A stretch of 64,000 bases of DNA from Bog-473 sp963756025 (GCA_963756025.1 CAVWMF010000007.1:496001-560000), one strand, 5' to 3'. Positions 39,677 to 47,994 are shown, counted from the first letter of the stretch. Notes: a model not told the origin generated them from the sequence alone. A program made the numbers and translations.

Positions 39677-39952
39677 GTGTCCGTGAATGCCCAGGTCACC
39701 GTGCACCTCGAGGGCTTCTATGCGGGCCGGCTGCAAGCCATCACCAGCCATGGGCACCGGCAGCTTCGATCGTCAGTGACCCGAGGCCCGCGCCGGCACT
39801 GGTTCTGGCGATTCATGCTCGTGCTCGGCATCGCCCTGGCCATCGACTTCCTCCTCGACGACAAGCTCATCTTCGCCGGCATCGCGCTCCTCTGGATCCT
39901 GGCGTGCTTCTTCACCTTGTCGAGGCTGAGAAGGTCCCGACACTTGCCCTGA
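39677..39952 (+). CDS. Small membrane protein, start uncertain
   Basis: The C-terminal part HWFWRFMLVLGIALAIDFLL followed by DDKLIFAGIALLWILACFF makes two membrane spans and a basic tail, which supports a real gene. Several GTG codons (39677, 39683, 39701) could start it and none has a clear ribosome binding site. No family recognised. Confidence 0.5.
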   Translation: MSVNAQVTVHLEGFYAGRLQAITSHGHRQLRSSVTRGPRRHWFWRFMLVLGIALAIDFLLDDKLIFAGIALLWILACFFTLSRLRRSRHLP

Positions 39953-40035
39953 GGTGCCGTTCCGGCTGCGTCCGGAGCGGTGCACGGCACCCGACTGCGC
40001 TATAGCGTCCATTGGGACGACGGGCGGGAGGGGCC

Positions 40036-40815
40036 ATGGCGGGCGAAAAGTTCTCACTGCACGGACGGGTGGCGATCGTGACGGGGAGTGGCACGGGCAT
40101 CGGCCGTGCCACGGCAAAGGTGTTGGCGCAACACGGGGCCGACATCGTCGTCGCGGGGCGGCGGGCCGAGTTGATCGAAACGACGGCTGCGAGCATCCGG
40201 GATCTCGGGCGTCGCGCGCTCGTCGTGCCGACGGACGTCACCGACCCCGAGGCCTGTGAACGCCTCGTCCGAGCGACGATGGACGAATACGGACAGATCG
40301 ACATCCTGGTGAACAACGCCGGCGGCAGCATCAACAAGACGCCCGAGGAGTGGACGATCGCCGAATGGCATCAGATCATCGACACGAATCTGGCCAGCGT
40401 GTGGTTCATGTCCCGCCTCGTGGCGACGCCGATGCTCAAGCAGGGACGCGGGGCGATCGTCAATATCTCCTCGGGGGCGAGCTTCCTCGCGTTGCCGATG
40501 GTGGCTCCCTACGGGGCGGCCAAGGCCGGAATCAACAGCCTGACCCGATCACTCGCCGCCGCATGGACCGGGAGTGGCGTCCGCGTCAACGCGGTTGCCT
40601 GCGGTGCGATCAAGACTGAGGGATACAACAAGTCGACGAAACAGGCGCAACAATCCGACGAGGTCGTCCTCGGGCCAGGGAACGCCATCGGACGAATCGG
40701 TCAGCCTGAAGAGATCGCCTACCCGGTGCTCTTCCTGGCGTCGGACGCATCCAGTTACTGCTCCGGCCAGACCCTCTGGGTCAACGGCGGCGTGAAGGCT
40801 CCGGCCACGTCGTAG
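40036..40815 (+). CDS. Short-chain dehydrogenase/reductase
   Basis: ATG at 40036 after GGGAGGGG; 259 residues. Motifs: TGSGTGIG, VAGRRAEL (basic residues after beta-2, suggesting NADP), NNAGG, SSGASF and YGAAK. The C-terminus SYCSGQTLWVNGGVKAP is typical. Classical SDR, cytoplasmic, substrate unknown. Confidence 0.93.
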   Translation: MAGEKFSLHGRVAIVTGSGTGIGRATAKVLAQHGADIVVAGRRAELIETTAASIRDLGRRALVVPTDVTDPEACERLVRATMDEYGQIDILVNNAGGSINKTPEEWTIAEWHQIIDTNLASVWFMSRLVATPMLKQGRGAIVNISSGASFLALPMVAPYGAAKAGINSLTRSLAAAWTGSGVRVNAVACGAIKTEGYNKSTKQAQQSDEVVLGPGNAIGRIGQPEEIAYPVLFLASDASSYCSGQTLWVNGGVKAPATS

Positions 40816-40845
40816 CCGCCCGGTTCCTGAGCTGCGGCGCTGCCG

Positions 40846-41463
40846 CTAGGAGCGGTAGGCCCACACCGCCAGCAACGGATCACCTCGACGAGTTGGCGGT
40901 GTGCGCCGTTGTTGGTGTGGTTCACCAAACCCGGGAGCGGAACGAAAATAGCGGCCAACGATGTCGCACCGCTCCTCGTCGTTGGCGTAGAGCCAACCTC
41001 GAATTGCTTTCGTCGGGAAGCACCGGTTGGAAAAGGTGCAGACAAAGGGCCCACCGGGCCGCAGGACCCGAGCCACCTCTGCGAAGACCTCCAACGGGCG
41101 AGTGAGGTAGTCGACAGACACGCAGCACACCGCGGCGTCGAAGGATGTGTCCTCAAACGGCAATTGCGGGTCTGCATTGAGGTCATGAACGACGACGGTT
41201 TCGGCCGACCGATTCTCCCGGAGCTCGTCAGCACTCATACCCAGCACGGTGAGGCGCGCCGGTGCCGAGCGAAAATGCGAGACCCAAGAACTCATCAGGT
41301 CCAGTACGTCCCCGGTGATCCCGAGTTCCTCGTACAGCGCACCCACGGCAGCGATGGCGTCGTCGTCGATATGGGTGACCAAACGGGGCCACGAGTAGAA
41401 GATCGCATCAGCAGAGTCGTCGGCCCTCTCAAAGAATCCCGGCGGAAATCCGTCTCGGTCCAC
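40846..41463 (-). CDS. SAM-dependent methyltransferase-like protein
   Basis: 205 residues from a GTG at 41463. The core has VLDLMSSWVSHF where family members have the glycine-rich VLDLGSG, then DPQLPFEDTSFDAAVCCVSV and EVARVLRPGGPFVCTFSNR, clear methyltransferase strands 4 and 5. The first motif lacks its glycines, as in a subgroup of actinobacterial proteins with DLMSSWVSH. Small-molecule methylation is possible but SAM binding should not be assumed. Confidence 0.8.
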   Translation of the reverse strand: MDRDGFPPGFFERADDSADAIFYSWPRLVTHIDDDAIAAVGALYEELGITGDVLDLMSSWVSHFRSAPARLTVLGMSADELRENRSAETVVVHDLNADPQLPFEDTSFDAAVCCVSVDYLTRPLEVFAEVARVLRPGGPFVCTFSNRCFPTKAIRGWLYANDEERCDIVGRYFRSAPGFGEPHQQRRTPPTRRGDPLLAVWAYRS

Positions 41464-41678
41464 CTGACCAGTCTGCCCTGCGCCACAAGCGGACGCGTCC
41501 GGTGCTCAAACCTCTCTTCGCCGCTGCCGGAGCCCGACCTCGGAAAGACCAGGCGCCGGCAGATCATGGGACGCGGCCAGTGGCCGGGGTACTGTGGGGA
41601 ACACGACGGTCACGAGCGGACGCTGGCGGGCAAATGCTGTCTTCGCCCCCGGACAGACGATCACCAAAGGAGAAGGAA

Positions 41679-41987
41679 TTGAGTACTTTCGCAGGTTCAT
41701 GGGATGTGACCATCGATACGCCCATCGGCAAAATCGCCGCCGTCTTTGTCATCACCGAAGAGGGTGGTGCGATTCAGGGAACCGCGAGTACCGATGACGA
41801 GACCGTGGAGTTCCTCGACCCGGTCGCCGATGGCAACCAGCTGACGTGGACCCAGAACGTGACGACGCCGATGCGACTCACGTTGAAGTTCGAGGTCACC
41901 GTTGACGGCGACACGATGACCGGGACGTCGAAGGCACCGATGATCCCCGCCTCCAAGGTCGACGGGACCCGCAGCGCCCCGACCTGA
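41679..41987 (+). CDS. Small beta-rich protein, 102 aa
   Basis: TTG start at 41679 with AAGGAG upstream. The sequence alternates short strands with glycines and acids: FAGSWDVTIDTPIGKIAAVF, GGAIQGTASTDDETVEF, NQLTWTQNV and FEVTVDGDTMTGTSKAPM. This fits a small lipocalin-like barrel, but no motif identifies a family. Same direction as the SDR that follows 74 bp later. Confidence 0.65.
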   Translation: MSTFAGSWDVTIDTPIGKIAAVFVITEEGGAIQGTASTDDETVEFLDPVADGNQLTWTQNVTTPMRLTLKFEVTVDGDTMTGTSKAPMIPASKVDGTRSAPT

Positions 41988-42061
41988 GTCCCGCTTCTCG
42001 CCACACGAAGCGGGGAGTCGGCCCCGGCCCGAGCGACACTGGCTGAACGGAGGACCACCAG

Positions 42062-42805
42062 GTGGGAGATCTCAGCGGACGGACCGCCCTGATTACGGGA
42101 GCGGGCCAGAACGTCGGCGCCTGCACGGCAAGGGTTCTCGCCTCCCAAGGTGCGCATGTTGCCGTCAACGACCTGTACTCGGAGAGGGCGGAGCACGTGG
42201 TCGAGGAGATCCGATCAGCCGGGGGTTCGGCGGAAACCGCGGTCTGCGACGTGACGGACCTGGAAGCAGTCACCGAAACCTTCGCCCGCGTCGAGAGAAT
42301 CGACATTCTCGTAAACAACGCGGGAATACCGGTCACCGGCTTCGCGCTGAAGAACTTCGTCGACGACGACCCCACGACGTGGCGGTCCTTTGTGGATCTC
42401 AACGTGTACGGGCCGATGAACTGCACCCATGTCGTCCTCTCCGGCATGATTGAGCGAGGTTGGGGGCGGATCGTGACGATCAGCTCGGAGTCGGCGCGTG
42501 CCGGCGACCGCAAACTTGCGGCATACGCCGCCTCGAAGGGCGCCGGCCCGGCGTTGATGCGCGCGGTCGCCAAGGAGGTCGGGCGGCACGGCATTACCTG
42601 CAACTCCCTCTCACTAGCCACGCAGCGCAACGCCTCATTGGAGGATGCGACCGACATGACGCTCGGTCAGCTCAAGGCCTATATAGTGCCGCGGCTGGGG
42701 CGGGCAAGCGACGTGGCTGCTGCTATCGCATGGCTCACGTCGGACGATGCAGCATGGGTGACGGGGCAGACCATACCGATCAACGGTGGCTACCAGACAA
42801 GCTGA
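42062..42805 (+). CDS. Short-chain dehydrogenase/reductase with altered cofactor motif
   Basis: GTG at 42062 with CGGAGG upstream; 247 residues. The cofactor loop reads TGAGQNVG, with asparagine where TGxxxGxG has its second glycine. NNAG, ISSESA and YAASK are intact, and WVTGQTIPINGGYQTS ends the protein. The altered loop is known in some active SDRs. Probably part of an operon with the preceding small protein and the glutaminase 64 bp downstream. Confidence 0.9.
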   Translation: MGDLSGRTALITGAGQNVGACTARVLASQGAHVAVNDLYSERAEHVVEEIRSAGGSAETAVCDVTDLEAVTETFARVERIDILVNNAGIPVTGFALKNFVDDDPTTWRSFVDLNVYGPMNCTHVVLSGMIERGWGRIVTISSESARAGDRKLAAYAASKGAGPALMRAVAKEVGRHGITCNSLSLATQRNASLEDATDMTLGQLKAYIVPRLGRASDVAAAIAWLTSDDAAWVTGQTIPINGGYQTS

Positions 42806-42869
42806 GCGTGAACGCGAGGGCGTTCGGGGTCCACCCTCCCTCCGACCGAGCAAGAAGGGCAGAAAGACA

Positions 42870-43898
42870 GTGCACATTCCGCTGCCATTTCACGAAACGA
42901 CGACGACGGCGGCCGTCTCGACCGGTGAGCTTCCCACCGTTGAGGTCGTGGCCGAACTCCTCGTCGAGGCCTTTGAGCTGTACCGCTCGCTCGACGAAGG
43001 GGCGGTCGCCGATTACATCCCCGCCCTCGCCACGGCTGATCCGGCTCTCTTCGGGGCGAGCATCGTCGGCGTGGCGGGCCGGAGCTTCTCCGTGGGAGAC
43101 GCCTCGCGCCTGTTCTCGCTGCAGAGCATCTCGAAGGCGTTCGTCTTCGCCCTGGTCTGTGATGCCATCGGGCATGAAGAAGCCCGCGAGAAGCTCGGTG
43201 TCAACGCCACCGGGCTCGCGTTCAATTCCGTGATGGCCATTGAGTTGAACGAGGAGCGGACGATGAACCCCATGGTCAATGCCGGCGCGATGGCGACGAC
43301 CAGCCTCGTGCCCGGGGCGACCAAGGAGGACAGATGGGCGTTCATCGTCCACGGTCTCTCGCAGTTCGCCGGGCGGGCACTCGACCTCGATCCCGACGTG
43401 TACGCATCAGAATCAGCCACGAATCTTCGCAATCAGGGCATTGCGCATCTGTTGCAGAGCTATGGCCGGCTGTACGCAGACCCCGATGAGACCACCGACG
43501 TCTATACCCGCCAGTGCTCGCTCCTCGTGAGTGCGTATGACCTGGCCGTCATGGGAGCCACGCTCGCCGACGGCGGGGTGAACCCATTGACCGGCCAAAA
43601 GGTCATAGAGCCGTTTACGTGCAAGCACGTTCTCGCCGCGATGGCGACGGCGGGACTCTACGAGCATTCGGGCGACTGGCTCTATGAAGTCGGTCTTCCC
43701 GGCAAGAGCGGCGTCAGCGGTGGGATCGTCACCATCTCTCCGGGAAAAGGCGGTCTGGGAACCTTTTCGCCCCCGCTCGACGAGGCCGGCAACAGCGTCC
43801 GGGGGCAACGATTGACCCGACACGTGTCCGAGAAATTGGGGCTCAACGTCTTCGCCTCAAAGCCGGCGCCTACGCTGCATCCTCCGGGGAGCGCGTAA
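42870..43898 (+). CDS. glsA: Glutaminase
   Basis: GTG at 42870; about 342 residues. The serine-dependent beta-lactamase-like fold is evident: the nucleophile SxxK in FSLQSISKAF, MNPMVNAGAMATTSL, and the late GLPGKSGVSGGIVTISPGKG with the oxyanion residues. It hydrolyses L-glutamine to glutamate and ammonia in the cytoplasm. An upstream in-frame start would overlap the SDR and adds only low-complexity residues. The end overlaps the convergent Anbu gene by 29 bp. Confidence 0.93.
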   Translation: MHIPLPFHETTTTAAVSTGELPTVEVVAELLVEAFELYRSLDEGAVADYIPALATADPALFGASIVGVAGRSFSVGDASRLFSLQSISKAFVFALVCDAIGHEEAREKLGVNATGLAFNSVMAIELNEERTMNPMVNAGAMATTSLVPGATKEDRWAFIVHGLSQFAGRALDLDPDVYASESATNLRNQGIAHLLQSYGRLYADPDETTDVYTRQCSLLVSAYDLAVMGATLADGGVNPLTGQKVIEPFTCKHVLAAMATAGLYEHSGDWLYEVGLPGKSGVSGGIVTISPGKGGLGTFSPPLDEAGNSVRGQRLTRHVSEKLGLNVFASKPAPTLHPPGSA

Positions 43899-44643
43899 GG
43901 ATGCTTATCGTCTCATCGGCCCAGGAAATCCGCTGAATCTCGGTGAGGGCGTTCCGCATCTGACGCTCCCAGGATTCCCGGAGCTCAGCGAGGAGAGGGG
44001 AGTCGCTCTGGATACGGAATTCGACGGGCTTCAGTGAGTCCTTCAGGTAGATACAGCCGTCATAGGGTGGACCGACCGAGAGGTTGGCTCCAGCGGTGCT
44101 CATCATCGAACCGAGCGCAATCGATGTCGCGGTGTCGATGTCGACATTTGCCTGGACCGCCAACTCCAACATGAACTTGCCGTACTTGCTTTCTCCGATC
44201 TGGAGAAAGGGTCGTTCCTCCGAGGCGCGGATGTAGTTCCCCTCCGGGTAGACGAGGAGGATGTCGGCGGCTTCTTTACCAATCTGCCCGCCCAGGATGA
44301 ACGTGGCGGTTGCGTCCACTCCAACTTCGTTCAGGGCTTCGCGGTGCTCGGCGGCCACTTCTCGACTGAGGCGGCCCAGATACAGGGCCGCCTCAAACAG
44401 ATGGTTGACTGACGCCAAGCTCTCGCCGACGTCACTGGCACCCAGGTCCCGATCGATGCGGTCAAGCACCTCCTGCGTCGTCGCGAGGCTTCCTGCGGAC
44501 TCGATCACGAAGACCCGGTCAGGGGCCGGCCGCAAAAGGTGGAGTTTGCGGTACGAGCCGACGTTGTCCACACCGGCGTTGGTCCGGGTGTCGGCGAGGA
44601 AGACCAATCCCTCGTCCAGCCGCAAGGCCAAGCAATATGTCAC
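43870..44643 (-). CDS. Anbu-type (ancestral beta subunit) proteasome-like peptidase
   Basis: GTG at 44643 with GGGAG upstream gives VTYCLALRLDEGLVFLADTR; removal of the first residue would expose Thr2 as the Ntn nucleophile. Asp18 (LADTRTNAG) and Lys33 (SYRKLHLL) complete the proteasome-type active site. The 257-residue length and the later FILGGQIG and NYIRASEERPFLQIGESKYG match Anbu, a family of self-compartmentalising rings, rather than HslV or the 20S subunits. The usual Anbu neighbours (transglutaminase-like, ATP-grasp, alpha-E) are absent here. A longer upstream frame is not supported. Confidence 0.85.
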   Translation of the reverse strand: MTYCLALRLDEGLVFLADTRTNAGVDNVGSYRKLHLLRPAPDRVFVIESAGSLATTQEVLDRIDRDLGASDVGESLASVNHLFEAALYLGRLSREVAAEHREALNEVGVDATATFILGGQIGKEAADILLVYPEGNYIRASEERPFLQIGESKYGKFMLELAVQANVDIDTATSIALGSMMSTAGANLSVGPPYDGCIYLKDSLKPVEFRIQSDSPLLAELRESWERQMRNALTEIQRISWADETISILTRSPEDAA

Positions 44644-44858
44644 GGTACTCCCGTTCTGGCACCCCTCGCCGTTCGATTGGCACTTCGGCAAAGTTACCGG
44701 ACGGACGGCGCGCTTCCGGCAGCCGGAGCCAGATTTCGTCGTGGAGGACAGCGTGTCGCAGATTGGCGGGAGATCGTCGCGTTCTACCGTCACGAGGGGG
44801 GGACCGACGGCCGGCAAGGTGGGGCCGTTCAGCGCCCACCTTGCCGGACCGATCGGCG

Positions 44859-45257
44859 TCAACCGAGCAACTTGGCTTTTTCCGCCTCGAACTCGGCGTC
44901 GGTGATCACACCCTTGGACTTCAAGTCCGCAAGCTTCGAGAGCTGGTCGGCGGTGCTGGAGCCAGCCGCCCCCGCGGTCTGCTTCACGTAGGCATCAAAC
45001 GCACTTTGTGCCTGCTGCGCCTGGGCCTCCGCACGCTCGTGCATCTTCCCGCCCCGGGCGATGAGATAGACGAGCACTCCGAGATACGGAAGGATCACCA
45101 CGAAGATCACCCATAGAGCCTTGGCTCCCCCACCCATGTCGCGACTTCGGAAGATATCGCTGAAGACAATGATGAGTAGCCAAATCCAGATGACGAAGAT
45201 GAATACCTCCAACATCGTCCAGAAGATGTCGAGGAGAGGGTAATTGGTTGCCAACAT
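44859..45257 (-). CDS. PLDc_N-type membrane protein with C-terminal SHOCT domain
   Basis: 132 residues. Two membrane spans (MLEVFIFVIWIWLLIIVFSD and LWVIFVVILPYLGVLVYLIA) form the PLDc_N-like module with DIFRSRDMGGGAKALW between them. A linker rich in Ala/Gln follows, then the SHOCT helix pair DQLSKLADLKSKGVITDAEF. Widespread small actinobacterial membrane proteins of unknown role. It precedes Anbu on the same strand by 215 bp. Confidence 0.88.
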   Translation of the reverse strand: MLATNYPLLDIFWTMLEVFIFVIWIWLLIIVFSDIFRSRDMGGGAKALWVIFVVILPYLGVLVYLIARGGKMHERAEAQAQQAQSAFDAYVKQTAGAAGSSTADQLSKLADLKSKGVITDAEFEAEKAKLLG

Positions 45258-45671
45258 TCTGATCGAACTCCTTATCGTTCTGTGTTAATTACAGGCCGGA
45301 TGATCCGACACGTCACGTCTGTGGTCGCTGAGTGTCCCCCCGATTTGCCCCTCCTTCGTAGATCGCCTGCCTCATCCTTGTAGCGCCGGGTACGGGTCGT
45401 CCAGCGCGTGCCCTGTCGGCCCGGCGTCCGACCCGACCCATGCCCAGGAGGCCGAGCCCACAGGGAACGACACCGTCGCCAGATCGAGACACCGCCCCGG
45501 CCCGTCACCGCCCCCTGGCATGGTGCGAGTATGTCAGCGCAATCTGGGATTCCACTGGTTCGGTCGACATCGGGGGGTGGGACGTGAGGCCCTCTCACTC
45601 TCGCCAAATTCAACGTGAACCCGGGCGGCCCTCCACGTCGGTGCGCCGGAGCAGCCGCCGGCCTCGTTGGC
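45258..45671. other. 414-bp gap without a supported gene
   Basis: The part next to 45258 is AT-richer and probably contains the promoter of the SHOCT gene. I see no coding frame with family features. Confidence 0.4.
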
Positions 45672-45887
45672 CTAGCGGTCTCGCCGTCTCGAGAAGATGA
45701 AGGTGCTCGCGATCACCAGGCCAATGACGAGGGCCGGGAGAAGTTTCGGAGTCGAAGGCGAACTGGGCAACGCAGCGATGCCCGCGATCGCCACTATGGC
45801 GACAACGGGTCTCCACTCGTTGAACCTCGCTCTCCGCGACACTCCGCGGTTGGAATCGGATGGCGCCCGAGCCTGTACAGGTGGCAT
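45672..45887 (-). CDS. Small two-span membrane protein, 71 aa
   Basis: ATG at 45887 with GGAG 7 nt upstream. A basic N-terminus is followed by VVAIVAIAGIAALPSSPSTP and LLPALVIGLVIASTFIFS and a basic tail RRRDR. No family recognised. Confidence 0.6.
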   Translation of the reverse strand: MPPVQARAPSDSNRGVSRRARFNEWRPVVAIVAIAGIAALPSSPSTPKLLPALVIGLVIASTFIFSRRRDR

Positions 45888-46364
45888 GTGGCATCTCCGT
45901 TCGGTGGAAGGCACCACACCTCAGCCTAGGAAGCCTAGGTAAACATCCCGCGAAACTGTCGTGATCATTGGGGCATGTTCGGGGTGCAGTTCGGTTGCAC
46001 ACCTTGAAGCCGATGCGAGCGTCTTCCGTGCCGCTTCTCGAGGAGTCGCGGGTTTGTCGCGCAGCGGGATATCACAATCGGCACTGACGCATATATCCAA
46101 ATGAGGAACGACGGAACTCGATGAAAACGTGAAAGGTGTTCCCATTGACCACCCGGAAGATGTAGCATTTCGACCATGAAGCACGTCCACGCGGAAAGTT
46201 GCCGGATACCCCGGCCTTCAGAAGACCTCGGTGGTCTCCTGACATCGCGCGGGCGCGCCATGGCCCAGCCATCGAACACCCAATCCTTCAATTGGGTCGA
46301 CGCTTACCCCCGGGAGGTGCCCTCAACGGCATAACTAGGACTTACATACGTCCAGTTCGTTGAG
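45888..46364. other. 477-bp gap upstream of the tRNA array
   Basis: No frame is convincing. Base composition is lower in GC around 46070-46180. It should hold the promoter for the array, but I cannot pick hexamers with confidence. Confidence 0.4.
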
Positions 46365-46394
46365 GAGCCGCTTCCGAAAGGGGGCGGCTCTTTT
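46365..46394 (+). terminator. Rho-independent terminator-like hairpin before the tRNA array
   Basis: GAGCCGC (46365-46371) and GCGGCTC (46384-46390) pair perfectly around a 12-nt loop and are followed by TTTT. It lies 43 nt upstream of tRNA-Trp. Confidence 0.65.
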
Positions 46395-46437
46395 GTGTTC
46401 CCGGGCGCAAAAGCAGACCACGACATCAAACACTCAA

Positions 46438-46509
46438 AGGGGTGTAGTCCAGCGGTACGGACAGCCGGCTCCAAACCGGCGGACGTGGGTTCGACTCCTG
46501 CCACCCCTG
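46438..46509 (+). tRNA. tRNA-Trp (CCA)
   Basis: Acceptor AGGGGTG/CACCCCT, anticodon loop CTCCAAA, T8 present, canonical T-loop TTCGACT; CCA not encoded. It lies outside the inverted repeat that brackets the rest of the array. Confidence 0.92.
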
Positions 46510-46557
46510 CTGGGCGAAGCCTTGCCCTATTTGCCCAAATGGGTGAATACATCACCG

Positions 46558-46590
46558 CACATTGACAACTAAATAGTACGCCAGATTGGG
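46558..46590 (+). repeat. Left arm of the inverted repeat around the tRNA array
   Basis: CACAT, TGACAACTAAATAGT (46563-46577), then ACGCCAGATTGGG. The complement occurs at 49231-49263 with three mismatches (at 46562, 46578 and 46587, the last a potential G-U pair). The TTGA.AACT..ATAGT core resembles the element found in actinobacterial 16S-23S spacers. Confidence 0.85.
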
Positions 46591-46635
46591 GATCGGGACT
46601 GCGCCTATTGACGCGGTCACACCGACCGATCCCGC

Positions 46636-46719
46636 CCCGGTGACCTCTGTTGGCTAGAGGAGCGCGGCTGTAAACCGTGCGGCATTGTGCCTGCGGTCGT
46701 TCGATTCGACCCACCGGGA
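46636..46719 (+). tRNA. tRNA-Tyr (GTA)
   Basis: Acceptor CCCGGTG/CACCGGG, D-stem CTCT/AGAG, anticodon stem CGCGG/CCGTG with loop CTGTAAA, long variable arm, T-stem GGTCG/CGACC with loop TTCGATT. Position 8 is A instead of T. Confidence 0.8.
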
Positions 46720-46723
46720 CCCT

Positions 46724-46796
46724 GGGCCCAGAGCACGAGTGGCAGTGCACCTCGTTTGCAGCGAGACGCGTGCCGGTTCGAGCCCGGCTGGGTCCA
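46724..46796 (+). tRNA. tRNA-Ala (TGC)
   Basis: Acceptor GGGCCCA/TGGGTCC (one G-T), D-stem GCAC/GTGC, loop TTTGCAG, T-loop TTCGAGC; CCA encoded at 46797-46799. Position 8 is G. Confidence 0.82.
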
Positions 46797-46800
46797 CCAC

Positions 46801-46884
46801 GCGGGCGTGGCGGAAATGGAAGACGCGCCGGACTCAGAATCCGGTGGGCACATGCTCGTGAGAGTTCGACCCTCTCCGCCCGCA
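46801..46884 (+). tRNA. tRNA-Leu (CAG)
   Basis: Acceptor GCGGGCG/CGCCCGC, T8 present, anticodon stem CCGGA/TCCGG with loop CTCAGAA, long variable arm, T-loop TTCGACC, CCA encoded. Confidence 0.92.
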
Positions 46885-46888
46885 CCAG

Positions 46889-46962
46889 GCGCCTCTAGCT
46901 CAGTTGGTAGAGCGATGGACTCTTCATCCATGTCGTCGGGGGTTCGAGCCCCTCGAGGCGCA
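46889..46962 (+). tRNA. tRNA-Lys (CTT)
   Basis: Acceptor GCGCCTC/GAGGCGC, T8, D-arm GCTC/GAGC, anticodon stem ATGGA/TCCAT with loop CTCTTCA. Position 37 is C, where a purine is expected, so the identity is slightly less certain. Confidence 0.85.
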
Positions 46963-46991
46963 CTCCGGCCGGGGCAGCCCGGTCGTCACAC

Positions 46992-47066
46992 CTGGTTGTA
47001 GCTCAGCTTGGACAGAGCACCCGGTTCGGGTCCGGGGGGTCGGCGGTTCGAATCCGTTCAACCAGA
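46992..47066 (+). tRNA. tRNA-Pro (CGG)
   Basis: Acceptor CTGGTTG/CAACCAG, T8, anticodon stem CCCGG/CCGGG with loop TTCGGGT, T-loop TTCGAAT. Confidence 0.92.
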
Positions 47067-47134
47067 CTCTTTGCGGTTGACCCTTTGGGGTGGACCACCC
47101 GAGAACCGGAGAGGCCCGGTCAGCGCCTCGTCGT

Positions 47135-47207
47135 GCCGCAGTAGCTCACTCGGGAGAGCACCGTCTTGTCACGACGGAGGCAACGGGATCGAAACCCGTC
47201 TGTGGCG
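47135..47207 (+). tRNA. tRNA-Asp (GTC)
   Basis: Acceptor GCCGCAG/CTGTGGC, T8, anticodon stem CCGTC/GACGG with loop TTGTCAC. T-loop reads ATCGAAA, so position 54 is A. Confidence 0.85.
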
Positions 47208-47211
47208 CCAG

Positions 47212-47284
47212 ACCCTGGTGGTGAAACGGACGATCACAGGAGACTACGAATCTCCAGTTCCGGGTTCGAGTCCTGGCCGGGGTG
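47212..47284 (+). tRNA. tRNA-Arg (ACG)
   Basis: Acceptor ACCCTGG/CCGGGGT (one T-G), T8, D-stem GTGA/TCAC, anticodon stem GGAGA/TCTCC with loop CTACGAA, T-loop TTCGAGT. Confidence 0.9.
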
Positions 47285-47288
47285 CCAT

Positions 47289-47363
47289 CTCGTCGTAGCT
47301 CAGACGGACAAGAGCGCTGCCCTCCGAAGGCAGAGGCCACTGGTTCGAGTCCAGTCGGCGAGG
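47289..47363 (+). tRNA. tRNA-Arg (CCG)
   Basis: Acceptor CTCGTCG/CGGCGAG, T8, anticodon stem CTGCC/GGCAG with loop CTCCGAA, T-loop TTCGAGT. Confidence 0.9.
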
Positions 47364-47367
47364 CCAC

Positions 47368-47440
47368 GCCGCCATAGCTCAGTCGGAAGAGCGCAGCCCC
47401 GGTACGGCTGAGGTCCCCGGGTCGGCTCCGGGTGGCGGCT
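47368..47440 (+). tRNA. tRNA-Thr (GGT)
   Basis: Acceptor GCCGCCA/TGGCGGC, T8, anticodon stem CAGCC/GGCTG with loop CCGGTAC. Position 33 is C and the T-loop reads GTCGGCT, both non-canonical. Confidence 0.82.
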
Positions 47441-47462
47441 CTGGACCGATTCCGGTCCCACT

Positions 47463-47535
47463 GCCCCCGTGGCGCGACAGGACGCGCAACGGTCTCCTAC
47501 ACCGCAGGATGCTCGTTCGAATCGAGCCGGGGGCG
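47463..47535 (+). tRNA. tRNA-Arg (CCT)
   Basis: Acceptor GCCCCCG/CGGGGGC, T8, loop CTCCTAC closed by CGGT/ACCG, T-stem GCTCG/CGAGC with loop TTCGAAT. Confidence 0.85.
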
Positions 47536-47564
47536 CGGTCGGCGCGGTGTCGATGCCATGTAAT

Positions 47565-47649
47565 GGAGGGTTGACCGAGAGGAAAGGTGCTCGCTTGCTA
47601 AGCGATGGCCGGGGGAAACCTCGCCAGCGTTCGATCCGCTGCCCCTCCG
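47565..47649 (+). tRNA. tRNA-Ser (GCT)
   Basis: Acceptor GGAGGGT/CCCCTCC (last pair mismatched), T8, loop TTGCTAA closed by TCGC/GCGA, long variable arm, T-stem CAGCG/CGCTG with loop TTCGATC. Confidence 0.87.
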
Positions 47650-47653
47650 CCCG

Positions 47654-47740
47654 GGAAGGTATGCCTCGTTGGCTGGGGGCACCCTGTTTCGAAAACAGTG
47701 ACACGGTTCTGCCGTGGGGGTTCGACACCTCTACCTTCCG
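47654..47740 (+). tRNA. tRNA-Ser (CGA)
   Basis: Acceptor GGAAGGT/ACCTTCC, loop TTCGAAA closed by CTGT/ACAG, long variable arm, T-loop TTCGACA. Position 8 is A. Confidence 0.85.
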
Positions 47741-47744
47741 CTCT

Positions 47745-47816
47745 GGCGCAGTGGTGCAACGGAAGCACGCCGGGCCTTCACCTCGGAGAATGTCGGATCA
47801 AAACCGACCTGCGTCA
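47745..47816 (+). tRNA. tRNA-Glu (TTC)
   Basis: Acceptor GGCGCAG/CTGCGTC, T8, D-stem GTGC/GCAC, loop CCTTCAC (C at 33), T-loop ATCAAAA; CCA encoded at 47817-47819. Confidence 0.82.
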
Positions 47817-47820
47817 CCAA

Positions 47821-47891
47821 GCCGCCATCGGATAATGGCAGTCCGCCGGGTTCTCAGCCCGGAAGCCGGGGGTCGGTACCCCGTGGCGGTA
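47821..47891 (+). tRNA. tRNA-Glu (CTC)
   Basis: Acceptor GCCGCCA/TGGCGGT (first pair G-T), T8, anticodon stem CCGGG/CCCGG with loop TTCTCAG. T-loop reads GTCGGTA. Confidence 0.82.
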
Positions 47892-47921
47892 CGGGGCACG
47901 CCATGTGGTCCGCCCTCGCAG

Positions 47922-47994
47922 TGCGGAGTAGCTCAGCGGAAGAGCGGGTGGCCGTTAACCACCGGCGGCGGGGGTTCGATGCCCTCCTCCGCAG
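47922..47994 (+). tRNA. tRNA-Asn (GTT)
   Basis: Acceptor TGCGGAG/CTCCGCA, T8, anticodon stem GGTGG/CCACC with loop CCGTTAA (C at 33), T-loop TTCGATG. Confidence 0.88.

Noticed and set aside
46562..46590. TTGACA at 46562 as the -35 box of an array promoter.
   Set aside because: No -10 hexamer lies at 16-18 bp, and the sequence is better explained as the arm of the long inverted repeat.
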